A stretch of 64,000 nt of DNA from CADEDH01 sp050330635 (GCA_050330635.1 JBHJNQ010000050.1:4777-68776), one strand, 5' to 3'. Shown: positions 18,896 to 27,859, numbered from the stretch's first letter. The notes: a model not told the origin generated them from the sequence alone. A program made the numbers and translations.

Positions 18896-20602
18896 TCAGC
18901 GCAGTCGCTGCTCGACGGCGGCGACGAGGGCCTCGAGATGGCCGTCGACCGAGTCGATGGCATCACCGTCGATGGCACGGCCGTCGGCGGCGGCAGGGCC
19001 GAGCACCTCCACGTAGGCCTTCAGCTTGGGTTCGGTGCCGCTCGGTCGCACCACCACCCTCGACCGGTCGGCCAGGTGCCAAACCACCCCGGTCGTCGGC
19101 GGCAGGTCGCCACCCCGGCCGAGGTCCTCGGTGGAGGTGACCGGCACCCCGGCCAGCTCCTGCGGAGGGTCGGCGGCCGCCGCCTCCATCGCCGCCGCCC
19201 GCCGCCCGGCGCCATCGTGGCCGTCGAAACGCAGGGTCACGGGCGCCGTACGGTAGGGGCCGTGACGGCGGTCGAGGTCGGCCAGCAGGTCGAACGGTGA
19301 CCGGCCGTCGGCCCGGGCCGCAGCCACGAGCTCCGCCACGACGAGGGCGGCGCTGATCCCGTCCTTGTCCCGCACCCGGTCGCCGACGCAGTAGCCAAGG
19401 GCCTCCTCGTAGCCGAAGAGGTAGCGGCGGTCGGGCCGCTCGACGATCGGTCGGGCCACCCACTTGAACCCGGTCAGGGTGCGGACGCTGACCACGCCAG
19501 CAGCGGCGGCGATCGCCTCGATCTGGCGGGACGACACGATCGACGACGCCACCAGCCGGTCGTCGCCGGTGGTGGTGGCGATCAGGTGGTCCGCCAGGAG
19601 GGCGCCGAGCTGGTCGCCGGTGAGCCGTCGCCACCGCCCGTCGGGGGCAGGGGCGGCCACCGCCAGGCGATCGGCGTCGGGGTCGTTGGCGACGATCAGG
19701 TCGACCCGTCCGCCATCGGCCACAAGGGCCTCGGCCGTGGCCACGGCCAGGTCGAGGGCCCCGGGCTCCTCCGGGTTGGGGAAGGCCACGGTCGGGAAGT
19801 CGGGGTCGGGGTCGAACTGCTCGGCGACGACCATCGGCGGGGGGAACCCGGCGGCGTCGAAGGCGGCGAGGAGGTGGCGTCCCCCCACACCGTGCATGGC
19901 GGTGTAGACGACCCGGACGTCGCGGCGGTCGGTGGTACAGGCGGCGACGGCGGCAGCCAGGTGGCGGCGTGCCGGCTCGTCGCCGAGCACGACGACCGAC
20001 CCCTCGTCGAACGGGATGGCATCGATGGCCCCATCGGCCATCTCGCCCGCCACCTCGTCGATGCGGGCGGCGATCTCCGAGGCTGCGGGATCGACGATCT
20101 GGATGCCGTCGCCGAGGTACAGCTTGTAGCCGTTGTCGGCCGCCGGGTTGTGGCTGGCCGTGATCATGACGCCGGCGTCGGCCCCCCGGTCGATCACGGC
20201 ATGGGCCAGCACGGGGGTGGGCAGGGGCTGCGACAGGAGCTCCGCCCGACCGCCCGCTCCCGCCACCACGGCGGCCACGTCGGCGGCGAAGCGGGCCGAA
20301 CGGTGGCGGGCGTCATAGCCGACGACGACGGTCGACCCCGGGGTCAGCCAGCGCATGAGGCCGGCGCTGGTCTGCCGCACCACCAGCCGGTTCATTGCCG
20401 TCGGGCCCGGGCCCATCGGGGCTCGGAGGCCGGCGGTGCCGAACGCCACCCGTCCCTCGAACCGGGCCGCCGCCGCACCCGGGTCGTCGGTCATCAGGGC
20501 GGCGAGCTCGGCCTGCGTCCCGGCGTCGGGATCGAGGGCCAACCACCGCTCGATCCGTTGCTGCTGTTCAGATCTCGCTTCGATGCGGCTCACCCTAGTC
20601 AC
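18896..20602 (-). CDS. Phosphomannomutase/phosphoglucomutase family phosphosugar mutase
   Basis: A 568-aa alpha-D-phosphohexomutase. The active-site phosphoserine lies in MITASHNPAADNGYK, the metal loop is ANDPDADRLA, the sugar loop is GYEEALGYCVG, and the phosphate-binding loop is VVRPSGTEPKLKAY. The length and FGTAGLRAPMG near the N-terminus fit the PgmB/PGM2-like group rather than GlmM. The GTG at 20602 has GGAGGG 7 nt upstream. Convergent with the DCC gene. Confidence 0.93.
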   Translation of the reverse strand: MTRVSRIEARSEQQQRIERWLALDPDAGTQAELAALMTDDPGAAAARFEGRVAFGTAGLRAPMGPGPTAMNRLVVRQTSAGLMRWLTPGSTVVVGYDARHRSARFAADVAAVVAGAGGRAELLSQPLPTPVLAHAVIDRGADAGVMITASHNPAADNGYKLYLGDGIQIVDPAASEIAARIDEVAGEMADGAIDAIPFDEGSVVVLGDEPARRHLAAAVAACTTDRRDVRVVYTAMHGVGGRHLLAAFDAAGFPPPMVVAEQFDPDPDFPTVAFPNPEEPGALDLAVATAEALVADGGRVDLIVANDPDADRLAVAAPAPDGRWRRLTGDQLGALLADHLIATTTGDDRLVASSIVSSRQIEAIAAAAGVVSVRTLTGFKWVARPIVERPDRRYLFGYEEALGYCVGDRVRDKDGISAALVVAELVAAARADGRSPFDLLADLDRRHGPYRTAPVTLRFDGHDGAGRRAAAMEAAAADPPQELAGVPVTSTEDLGRGGDLPPTTGVVWHLADRSRVVVRPSGTEPKLKAYVEVLGPAAADGRAIDGDAIDSVDGHLEALVAAVEQRLR

Positions 20603-20671
20603 ACCGGTCCCTCCGGGCGCTCCCTCCCGGTCGCCGGGCGACCGACCGGGCCCGCTCGTCGCCATCGACGA

Positions 20672-21505
20672 TCAGCCGAGCTCGGCTCCGAGCTCGCCGA
20701 CCCGACGCTCGCCGTCACGGGTCTGACCGCCCCGGGCGAGGAAGTTGCGCATCCGCGTCCGAGCCGCCTCGGTCCGCACGGTCTCGGCAAAGAGGAACGC
20801 CTCGTCGAGCAGGCCGGGTGTGGGATCGGGGCTGGCGGCGAGCACGGCGGCCTTGGCCCGGCTCACGGCCTCCGGGGGGAACGAGGCGATTCGGGAGGCG
20901 AGGGCCCCGACATGACCCCGCAGAAGGCCCGGTTCGACCGCCCGGTTCAGCCAACCCCAGGTCACCAGCGTGGCGGCGTCGATGTCGTCGCCGCCGAGGA
21001 CGATCTCGAGCGCCCGTCCCCGGCCCACGAGGGCGGGAAGGCGTTGGGTGCCGGTTCCGCCCGGGAGGATTCCGAGCGGCACCTCCATCTGGCACAACAC
21101 GGTGCGGCCGATGGCGCCGAAGCGCATGTCGCACGAGGCGGCCAGCTCGCCGCCGCCACCGCCCACCCGTCCCCCGATCTCGCAGATGGTGGGGATCGGC
21201 ATCGTCCGGTACCGCTCACACAGGCGGTGGAACCCGTGGAGCTCGGTGCCCCGCTCCGCCGGCTCGTCGATCGGCGCGGCCAGGATCAGCTCGACGTCGT
21301 AGTGGGCGATGAAGAACTCCGGGTCGGCGCTGCGGAGCACGAGGACTCGGGCCTCCGGCTCGGCCACGACCAGATCGGGGAGCGCCCGGAGATCGCGGTA
21401 GAGATCGGCCGTCAGCAGGTTGATGGGCGGGTTGTCGATCACGGCGTCGACCACCCCGTCCCGAAGCTCGGCTCGAATGACTCTCAACTCACCCAGCATG
21501 GTCAC
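20672..21505 (-). CDS. Enoyl-CoA hydratase/isomerase (crotonase) family protein
   Basis: A 277-aa crotonase-fold protein. The oxyanion-hole and catalytic segments are visible: the first Glu in GGGGGELAASCDMRFG and the second in CQMEVPLGILPGGTGTQRLP. Both Glu residues of true hydratases are kept, but the substrate is unknown. GTG 21505 is chosen because GGGGAG lies 7 nt upstream; GTG 21511 and ATG 21499 are alternatives. Its leader has an 8-bp inverted repeat (21526-21551). Confidence 0.86.
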   Translation of the reverse strand: MTMLGELRVIRAELRDGVVDAVIDNPPINLLTADLYRDLRALPDLVVAEPEARVLVLRSADPEFFIAHYDVELILAAPIDEPAERGTELHGFHRLCERYRTMPIPTICEIGGRVGGGGGELAASCDMRFGAIGRTVLCQMEVPLGILPGGTGTQRLPALVGRGRALEIVLGGDDIDAATLVTWGWLNRAVEPGLLRGHVGALASRIASFPPEAVSRAKAAVLAASPDPTPGLLDEAFLFAETVRTEAARTRMRNFLARGGQTRDGERRVGELGAELG

Positions 21506-21525
21506 GATCACACTCCCCTTCGGTA

Positions 21526-21605
21526 CTCGACCGCCCGGCCGTACGGTCGAGCGGCGGCGCCGTCGACGACGGCTCACGGACCCCGTGCCTACCACGGTGG
21601 TGGTA
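21526..21605. promoter_or_regulatory. Inverted repeats between crotonase gene and unknown gene
   Basis: Two inverted repeats lie in this 246-nt divergent spacer. CTCGACCG (21526-21533) pairs with CGGTCGAG (21544-21551). TACCAC (21590-21595) mirrors GTGGTA (21600-21605) with a 4-nt spacer. The second looks like a dimeric repressor operator (GntR/TetR size); which gene it controls cannot be told. Confidence 0.4.
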
Positions 21606-21751
21606 AGTCTGCGATACTGGCACCGTCGCCCCGGGCGTCTCGCCACCCGAGCGTCGCCATCGGGCGGCGCTGTCCCCGATCGAGTGGATGTCACCTCGTT
21701 GATCACAGCACGCCTTCGCCACAGATGACCGCTGACCGGTTCGGCTAGGCC

Positions 21752-22348
21752 ATGCTCGATCACGTCTTCACCGACGCCATCGGCGCGCTGCGCGATGCCC
21801 TCGAATCCGCCATGCTCGAGCGCCAGGCCTTCGAGGAGCGCTTCCAGGCCGACGTCCTCCTGGGCGACGTCACGTGGGAGACGAGCTACGGGCTGCCCGG
21901 CGAGGGCTCACCGCCGCGCGTGCAGGCCGATCTCACGCTCGAGTGGCCCACCTGGGCCCAGACGGCCTATCGCACGTGGTACCTCGACGAGGAGTTCACC
22001 GAGGGGCCACGCATCGAGATCGAGGTGGTGTTCCGGGTCCAACGCCTGGCCGAAGCGCCCGACCCGGCGGTGGTGATGAACGGGCTGCCCGAATCGACCC
22101 CCCTGTTCGGCAACGAGGAGTTGAGCGGACTGGGCCCGACGCTCGAGGCGGTCTACGACACGGACCTCAACCTCATCTCCCACGCCGTGGAGGTCACCTA
22201 CACCGGATCCTACGAGCTCGACGAGAAGACCCTGGAGGACGGGTCGGCTCTCGACGAGCACTTCGGGGCGATGGGAGGATGGATCACCTCCACCCTCGTC
22301 CGGCTCGGGGATCTGCCCTTCTCGTTCCAGCCGGCACTCGAGCTCTGA
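21752..22348 (+). CDS. Protein of unknown function (198 aa)
   Basis: I do not recognise a family. The protein is acidic and soluble-looking, with an N-terminal amphipathic helix (residues 1-35), then a beta-rich stretch with many aromatic residues (WETSYGLPG, LTLEWPTWAQTAYRTWYLDEE), and VTYTGSYELDEKTLED near the end. No signal peptide or membrane helix. Codon use matches neighbouring genes. The ATG at 21752 has no clear Shine-Dalgarno sequence. The even spread of polar and aromatic residues supports a real folded protein. Confidence 0.7.
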   Translation: MLDHVFTDAIGALRDALESAMLERQAFEERFQADVLLGDVTWETSYGLPGEGSPPRVQADLTLEWPTWAQTAYRTWYLDEEFTEGPRIEIEVVFRVQRLAEAPDPAVVMNGLPESTPLFGNEELSGLGPTLEAVYDTDLNLISHAVEVTYTGSYELDEKTLEDGSALDEHFGAMGGWITSTLVRLGDLPFSFQPALEL

Positions 22349-22444
22349 CCCCGTCGCAGGCTCGGCGTCCGGGTGGGGGCGGGCCGGTGCCGGCACCGGG
22401 AAGGGCCCCCGCTGACCAAGCAGCTCCAACCCGGTGCCGCCGGC

Positions 22445-22450
22445 TACTGT
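22445..22450 (+). promoter_or_regulatory. Leaderless-type -10 of EAL gene
   Basis: TACTGT, 7 nt before the GTG start of the EAL-domain gene. Confidence 0.55.
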
Positions 22451-22457
22451 TGGCCTG

Positions 22458-23489
22458 GTGAACTCCACCGAGTCGACCTTCCGCCTGCCTCGGGCGGAGC
22501 CGATGCTGGTCCTCCTCGGTTGCGACGACCCCGAGACCCTGCGTCGCCTCGACCGGGCCCTGGGCGCGTCGGTCGATGCCATCGACCTCCGGTCCGACGT
22601 CTTGTGGGTCGAGGTCTCCGACGGCCGGGCCGTGCTCGACCGGGTGCTCGACACCCTGAAACCCGACGAGCGTGCGGCCGTGCGTGTGGCCTTCGCCGCC
22701 CCTGAGACCACCCCCCAGGACCTCGTCCACCACGCACTGATGGCACCCACCCTGGACGTGGTGGCCGACCGGCTCGAGCAGGAGGAGCTGGCGAGCGAGC
22801 CCCTCGATTACGAGATCCGGTACCAACCGATCGTCCGGCTCACCAACCGCTCGATCGTGGGCTTCGAGGCGCTGCTCCGGGCCAAGCTCGGCGACGACAC
22901 GATCGGGGCTGAGGAGCTGATCAAGCGGGCCACGAAGGGCGGCTGGTTACCGGAGCTCGATCAGCTGGGCCGCCAGCTCGCCATCCGCGGCGTCGGCCCG
23001 TGGCTCGGCGCCGGGCTGCTGTTCCTCAACATCATGGCCCCCGACGGCACGTTCGACCTGTCGGCCGCCCGGCGCACGATCCGCCACGCCGAGGACATCG
23101 GGCTCGAGCCCGACCAGCTGGTGTTCGAAACGGCCGAGCGCAACCGCTACGTCGACCTCGACCTGGCGGCGGCCCAGCTGGCCAAGCTGCGCAGCGCCGG
23201 TGTCCGCCTCGCCATCGATGACGTCGGCGACGGCTACTCCAGCCTCCGGGTCGCCACGAGCTTCAAGCCCGACGTGTTGAAGCTGGCGGGCGAGCTGATT
23301 GCCTCCCTTCCCAGCGCCGAGGCCGTCGCCATCATCCGGGCCGTGGTCGACCTGGCCCATCGAACCGGGGCCTGGGTCGTGGCCGAGTCGGTCGAGACCG
23401 AGGAACAGGCCCGGGTGCTCCGCTCGCTCGAGGTCGACTGGGGTCAGGGCAACCTCTTCGGGCCGCCCGAGGCGCGCGTCGCGGGCTGA
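22458..23489 (+). CDS. EAL-domain cyclic-di-GMP phosphodiesterase
   Basis: A 343-aa protein. Residues about 1-110 form an unrecognised domain; the EAL domain covers about 115-340. All hallmark residues can be found: GFEALLR, the Asn in FLNIM, VFETAER, IDDVGDGYSS, the Lys in DVLKLAGEL, VAESVETEEQ and QGNLFGPP. An active c-di-GMP hydrolase is therefore expected. There is no GGDEF domain and no membrane segment. The GTG at 22458 is preceded by TACTGT at 7 nt. Convergent with the PfkB gene, 11 nt apart. Confidence 0.92.
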   Translation: MNSTESTFRLPRAEPMLVLLGCDDPETLRRLDRALGASVDAIDLRSDVLWVEVSDGRAVLDRVLDTLKPDERAAVRVAFAAPETTPQDLVHHALMAPTLDVVADRLEQEELASEPLDYEIRYQPIVRLTNRSIVGFEALLRAKLGDDTIGAEELIKRATKGGWLPELDQLGRQLAIRGVGPWLGAGLLFLNIMAPDGTFDLSAARRTIRHAEDIGLEPDQLVFETAERNRYVDLDLAAAQLAKLRSAGVRLAIDDVGDGYSSLRVATSFKPDVLKLAGELIASLPSAEAVAIIRAVVDLAHRTGAWVVAESVETEEQARVLRSLEVDWGQGNLFGPPEARVAG

Positions 23490-23500
23490 GCCGCTCACCG

Positions 23501-24484
23501 TCAGGTGGGCAGCAGGTTCCGGAGCGGCGTGAGGGGCCGGGGCCCGACATGGGAGATGACCTCGGCCGCGGCCAGCGAACCGAGCCGGCCCACCGTCGGT
23601 AGGTCGAGGCCCCGGGCCAGGCCGTACAGCACGCCGGCGGCGTACTGATCGCCAGCTCCGGTGGTGTCGACGACCCGGTCAACGGTCTCGGGCGCCACCA
23701 CGACGGTCTCGTCCGCGGTGACCAGCACCGAGCCCTTCGCCCCTCGGGTCAGACAGGCCAGTTCGACATGGCCCCGGATCCTCTCGACGACGGCGTCGAA
23801 GTCGACGGGGCCGAACATGGCCCGTAGCTCGGCCTCGTTGGCGAACAGGATGTCGATCGGTCCGGCCACCAGCTCCATGAACTCGCTGTGGTGGCGCTCG
23901 ACACAGAGGGTGTCGGAGGCGGTGAAGGCCACCCGCCGGCCGGCGCCGCGGGCCAGCTCCATGGCGCGCCGGATGGCCTGCTTGGCCGATTCCACGTCCC
24001 ACAGGTAGCCCTCGCAGAACAGGATGCGTCCAGCCTCAACGGTCGAGGCGGTCACGTCGGCCGGCTCCAGCAGCGACGAGATCCCGAGGTAGGTACTCAT
24101 CGTGCGTTGGGCGTCGGGGGTGACGAGGATGAGACACCGGGCCGTGGCCGGGCCGTCGGCCGCAGCCGGAACGTCGTAGTGGACGCCGGTCGCTCGCATG
24201 TCGTGAGCGAAGACCTCGCCGAGTGTGTCGTCGCGGACCTTGCCGATGTAGGCGGCCGTACCCCCGAACGACGCGACACCGGCCACCGTGTTGGCGGCCG
24301 ATCCCCCCGACGCTTCGATCCCCGGCCCCATCAGGTCGTAGAGCTCGTGCGCCCGGTCGTCGTCGATGAGGGTCATCGCCCCCTTCTCGATGCCCTGCTC
24401 GTCGATGAAGTCATCGGTGGCGTGGGCGATGACGTCGACGATGGCGTTGCCGACGCCGACGACGTCGACCTCGTGGTCTGGCAT
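23501..24484 (-). CDS. PfkB family carbohydrate kinase, adenosine-kinase-like
   Basis: A 327-aa ribokinase-fold enzyme. The N-terminal GVGNAIVDVIA, GGSAANTVAGVASFGG and C-terminal DTTGAGDQYAAGVLYGLA (catalytic Asp, anion hole) are clear. This subgroup is usually annotated as adenosine kinase in bacteria. ATG 24484 has GAGAGGA upstream. It follows nrdJ beyond a strong palindrome, so it has its own promoter (TACCCT near 24521). Confidence 0.9.
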   Translation of the reverse strand: MPDHEVDVVGVGNAIVDVIAHATDDFIDEQGIEKGAMTLIDDDRAHELYDLMGPGIEASGGSAANTVAGVASFGGTAAYIGKVRDDTLGEVFAHDMRATGVHYDVPAAADGPATARCLILVTPDAQRTMSTYLGISSLLEPADVTASTVEAGRILFCEGYLWDVESAKQAIRRAMELARGAGRRVAFTASDTLCVERHHSEFMELVAGPIDILFANEAELRAMFGPVDFDAVVERIRGHVELACLTRGAKGSVLVTADETVVVAPETVDRVVDTTGAGDQYAAGVLYGLARGLDLPTVGRLGSLAAAEVISHVGPRPLTPLRNLLPT

Positions 24485-24530
24485 GGCGGTCGGTCCTCTC
24501 TGTGCAATGGCGCAGTGCAGGGTAACGCGC

Positions 24531-24558
24531 AGCCGGGGGCCCCATGGGGCCCCCGGCT
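24531..24558 (-). terminator. Perfect 13-bp palindromic terminator after nrdJ
   Basis: AGCCGGGGGCCCC, AT, then its exact complement form a 28-bp perfect palindrome 32 nt after the nrdJ stop. There is no T-run. A very stable hairpin of this type is a common actinobacterial terminator. Confidence 0.65.
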
Positions 24559-24589
24559 ACGGCAAGCTACTCAACCACCAGCGGACGGA

Positions 24590-27361
24590 TCAGCTGCACC
24601 CACTGGTGTTTCCACACCCGGGGCATGCATGGCAGCTTCCCGCCCTCTGCATCGTGATACCACACTGCATGCAGATCGGGGCATCCGGATCTGCGATCGG
24701 GAGGACGTGAGCCTCGATCTCGGCGATCAGATCGGCTGCCGATTCCACCGTGGGAGGATCGGAGGGCACATCGGTTCCGGTGAGCGAGGCGACCTCGTCG
24801 ACCCCGGGCAGGGTCTGCTGCGAGCGCTCGGTGGTGGTGAAGATACCGAGCCCGGCCCGTTCCTCGTAGCTGAGGTAGACGACGGCCAGCTTCCGGAACA
24901 GGTAGTCCATGATGGAGCTGGCGATCCGGATGTCGGGATCGTCGGTCATGCCGGCCGGCTCGAACCGCATACCGGTGTAGGTCTCGACGTAGGTCCGCAA
25001 TGGCACCCCGTACTGGAGGCCGTGACTGAGCGAGATGGCGAGCGCATCCATGATGCCGGCCAGCGTGGAGCCCTGCTTGGAGACCCGCAGGAACACCTCG
25101 CCGGGACGGCCGTCGTCGTACTCGCCGACGGTGACGAAGCCCTTGCAGTCGGCGACCCGGAACTCGAAGGTTCGTGATCGCCGATCGCGAGGCAGGCGCT
25201 CCCGAACCGGCTTGTAGACGATCTTGGTCTCGACGATCGGCTCGGCCACCTCGGCCACGACCCGGTCGTCGTCGCTGGCCTTCTTGGCCATCGAGAGCGG
25301 CTGAGCCACCTTGCAGTTGTCACGGTAGATGGCGATCGCCTTGACCCCCATCTGCCAGGCGTCGATGTGGAGCTGCTCGACCTCTTCGACGGTCACATCC
25401 TCCGGCATGTTGACCGTCTTGGAGATGGCGCCGGAGATGAAGGGCTGCACGGCGGCCATCATCTTCACGTGGCCGAGGTAGTGGATCGGGTTGTCGCCCA
25501 TCGAGCAGGCGAACACCTCGAGGTGGGCCGGATCGAGGCCGGGGGCACCGAGGATGGTCTTGTTGTCGTCGATGTAGGCGACGATGGCGTCGACCTGGGT
25601 GTCGTCGTACCCGAGCCGGCGCAGGGCCCGGGGCACCGATTGGTTCACGATGAGCATGGTGCCCCCGCCCACGAGCTTCTTCATCTTGCACAGCCCGAGG
25701 TCGGGTTCGATGCCGGTGGTGTCGCAGTCCATCAGCAGCCCGATCGTGCCGGTCGGCGCCAGGACCGTGGCCTGGGCGTTGCGCACCCCGACCTCGGCCG
25801 CCAGCTCGTTGGCCGCGGCCCAGGCGGCCCGCCCCGCCTCGGCCAGGTCTGCCGGCACGGTCGAGACGTCGAGCCGTTCGGCCTCCTGCCGGTGCTGGTC
25901 GAGCACCCGCAGCATCGGCTCCCGGTTCACCTCGAATCCCTCGTGGGCACCCATGCGGGCCGCAATGCGGGCCGAGGTGTAGTAGGCGTGACCGGTCATC
26001 AGCGAGGTGATCGACGCCGCCAGGGCCCGGCCCTCTTCGGAGTCGTAGGGCAGCCCGAGGTTCATCAGCAGGGCACCGATGTTGGCGTAGCCGAGGCCGA
26101 GCTGACGGAACCTGCGGGAGCTGGCCCCGATCGGCTCGGTGGGGTAGTCGGCCCGGCCGACGAGGATCTCCTGGGCAGTGAAGAAGCACTCGACGGCGGC
26201 CTTGAAACCCTCGACATCGAAGGTGTCGTCGTCGCCGAGGAAGGTGAGGAGGTTGAGGCTGGCCAGGTTGCAGGCCGAGTTGTCGAGGTGCATGTACTCG
26301 CTGCAGGGGTTGGAGCCGTTGATCTTCCCCGTTACCGAGGAGGTGTGCCAGCGGTTGATCGTCGAGTCGTACTGCATGCCGGGGTCGGCGCACTCCCAGG
26401 TGGCCTGGGCGAACTGCCGCATGAGGTCCCGGGCCCTGACGGTCTTCACGACCGAGCCGTCGGTGCGGGCGACGAGGTCCCACTCGCCATCGTCGATCAC
26501 AGCCTGCATGAACTCGTCGGTGACACGGATCGAGTTGTTGGCGTTCTGGTACTGGATCGAGTGGCTGTCGACACCGTCGAGATCCATGTCGAACCCCGCC
26601 TCACGCAACACCCTGGCCTTGCGCTCCTCGGTCGCCTTGCACCAGATGAACTCCTCGACGTCGGGATGGTCGACGTCGAGCATCACCATCTTGGCCGCCC
26701 GGCGGGTCTTGCCCCCGGACTTGATGGTGCCGGCCGAGGCGTCAGCGCCCCGCATGAAGCTCACCGGGCCCGACGCCGTGCCCCCTCCCCGCAGTGGCTC
26801 CCGGCTCGAGCGGATCCGTGACAGGTTGATGCCGGCCCCGGAGCCGCCCTTGAAGATCACGCCCTCCTCGACGTACCAGTTGAGGATCGCCTCCATCTTG
26901 TCCTCGACGGCGAGGATGAAGCAGGCCGACGCCTGCTGGGGAACACCGGCCACGCCGATGTTGAACCAGACCGGGGAGTTGAACGCCCCCATCTGGTGGA
27001 TGATCAGATACCTGAGCTCGTCGCTGAAGACCTCGGCCTCACCGGCGTCGAAGTAGCCGCCCTCGATCCCCCACTGGGTGATCGTGTTCACCACCCGATC
27101 GCACACGTCCTTCAGCGACGACTCCCGCTCGGGGCTGCCCAGCGCTCCCCGGAAGTACTTCTGAGCCAGGATGTTCGTGGCGTTCACCGACCAGGTGGAG
27201 GGGACCTCCACCCCGAGCTGCTCGAACGCCACCTCCCCCGTCTTCCAGTTGGAGATCAGCGCGTCGCGGCGCTCCCAGATGACCGTGTCGTACGGATCAG
27301 CGCCGGTGGCAGTGAAATAGCGGCGAATGCCGATTCCGGTCTGATCGGGTGCCAAGGACAT
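24590..27361 (-). CDS. nrdJ: Vitamin B12-dependent class II ribonucleotide reductase
   Basis: NrdJ reduces ribonucleotides to deoxyribonucleotides using adenosylcobalamin. The 923-aa protein shows VWFNIGV, the substrate-site SACFI, the loop segment FKGGSGAGINLS, the central NPCSEYMHLDNSACNLAS (radical-site region), LAPTGTIGLLMDCDTTGIEP, and a C-terminal Cys-rich tail (CMQCGITM, CHACPGCGNTSGCS). ATG 27361 has AGGGAGAA 4 nt upstream. No class I partner is in the window. Control appears complex: tandem damage promoters at 27487-27537 and a distal promoter with NrdR boxes near 27800-27889. Confidence 0.97.
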   Translation of the reverse strand: MSLAPDQTGIGIRRYFTATGADPYDTVIWERRDALISNWKTGEVAFEQLGVEVPSTWSVNATNILAQKYFRGALGSPERESSLKDVCDRVVNTITQWGIEGGYFDAGEAEVFSDELRYLIIHQMGAFNSPVWFNIGVAGVPQQASACFILAVEDKMEAILNWYVEEGVIFKGGSGAGINLSRIRSSREPLRGGGTASGPVSFMRGADASAGTIKSGGKTRRAAKMVMLDVDHPDVEEFIWCKATEERKARVLREAGFDMDLDGVDSHSIQYQNANNSIRVTDEFMQAVIDDGEWDLVARTDGSVVKTVRARDLMRQFAQATWECADPGMQYDSTINRWHTSSVTGKINGSNPCSEYMHLDNSACNLASLNLLTFLGDDDTFDVEGFKAAVECFFTAQEILVGRADYPTEPIGASSRRFRQLGLGYANIGALLMNLGLPYDSEEGRALAASITSLMTGHAYYTSARIAARMGAHEGFEVNREPMLRVLDQHRQEAERLDVSTVPADLAEAGRAAWAAANELAAEVGVRNAQATVLAPTGTIGLLMDCDTTGIEPDLGLCKMKKLVGGGTMLIVNQSVPRALRRLGYDDTQVDAIVAYIDDNKTILGAPGLDPAHLEVFACSMGDNPIHYLGHVKMMAAVQPFISGAISKTVNMPEDVTVEEVEQLHIDAWQMGVKAIAIYRDNCKVAQPLSMAKKASDDDRVVAEVAEPIVETKIVYKPVRERLPRDRRSRTFEFRVADCKGFVTVGEYDDGRPGEVFLRVSKQGSTLAGIMDALAISLSHGLQYGVPLRTYVETYTGMRFEPAGMTDDPDIRIASSIMDYLFRKLAVVYLSYEERAGLGIFTTTERSQQTLPGVDEVASLTGTDVPSDPPTVESAADLIAEIEAHVLPIADPDAPICMQCGITMQRAGSCHACPGCGNTSGCS

Positions 27362-27386
27362 TACTTCTCCCTGTTTCAGTTGCGTA

Positions 27387-27437
27387 GTGTACGTAGTGCA
27401 GTGGTGTACGTAGTGCAGTGGTGCACGTAGTGGTGGG
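27387..27437 (-). repeat. 17-bp tandem repeat in the nrdJ leader
   Basis: GTGTACGTAGTGCAGTG (plus strand) occurs twice exactly (27387-27403, 27404-27420) and once in degenerate form (27421-27437). The array ends 25 nt before the nrdJ start codon and so lies in every predicted nrdJ mRNA. Function unknown. Confidence 0.85.
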
Positions 27438-27486
27438 TGTACGCCCGGCCCGCCGTGCGGTTGCCCGCTCACCGCGTACAGGGTTG

Positions 27487-27509
27487 ATGTTGTCACCGCC
27501 GTGTGACAG
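27487..27509 (-). promoter_or_regulatory. PafBC-type damage promoter of nrdJ, proximal copy
   Basis: On the minus strand CTGTCACAC, 8 nt, CAACAT. The TGTCR core and spacing match the RecA-NDp pattern; the -10 has C for the first T. The same DNA also reads as the inverted repeat TGTCAC-N6-GTGACA. Confidence 0.5.
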
Positions 27510-27514
27510 TGAGC

Positions 27515-27537
27515 ATGTTGTCACCGCCGTGTGACAG
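27515..27537 (-). promoter_or_regulatory. PafBC-type damage promoter of nrdJ, distal copy
   Basis: Second copy of the same element exactly 28 bp upstream, with identical 9-mer, spacer and -10 (CAACAT). The duplicated unit is 28 bp with one mismatch. Confidence 0.5.
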
Positions 27538-27799
27538 CGAGCCCCGTCGCCTCGTCATCACATGGGGTCGTGAACCCCGGCGGGTGAGCCGCGGCGACGT
27601 CGTCCACCGCCACCCGCAACCTCCGATCGCCCGATCGGTCGACTACATGGTGAGCTGCGCCCGGCGCCGTCTCGCCTCGATCCTTCTTCAGTGCCATACC
27701 CCATCCGGTGGCTCTCCCACCGGTCAGCGGCAAGGATCCAGCGCCGGCCCGCCCCGCCGACCGACACCCGGGAGGGTGTCGTGTTCAACGATGTGGCTA

Positions 27800-27815
27800 C
27801 TACTAGATCTTGTGC
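27800..27815. promoter_or_regulatory. Candidate NrdR box 1
   Basis: The core ACTAGATCTTGTG fits the NrdR box consensus acaCwAtATcTwGtgt at most positions. Its centre is 41 bp (about four helical turns) from box 2. Confidence 0.6.
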
Positions 27816-27840
27816 CTGCCGCCTGCCCAGAGAGAGAGAC

Positions 27841-27856
27841 GCACAAGATGTGGGCC
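27841..27856. promoter_or_regulatory. Candidate NrdR box 2
   Basis: CACAAGATGTGG fits the NrdR consensus with a few mismatches. It overlaps the predicted start site of the distal nrdJ promoter, a good position for repression. Confidence 0.6.
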
Positions 27857-27859
27857 CTC

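Noticed and set aside
27521..27733. Leader peptide frame beginning MALKKDRGE in the nrdJ leader
   Set aside because: No ribosome-binding site, and the frame ends inside the damage-promoter repeats with poor codon use.
27500..27760. Cobalamin riboswitch before nrdJ
   Set aside because: No B12-box or other conserved boxes were found; only generic hairpins are visible.
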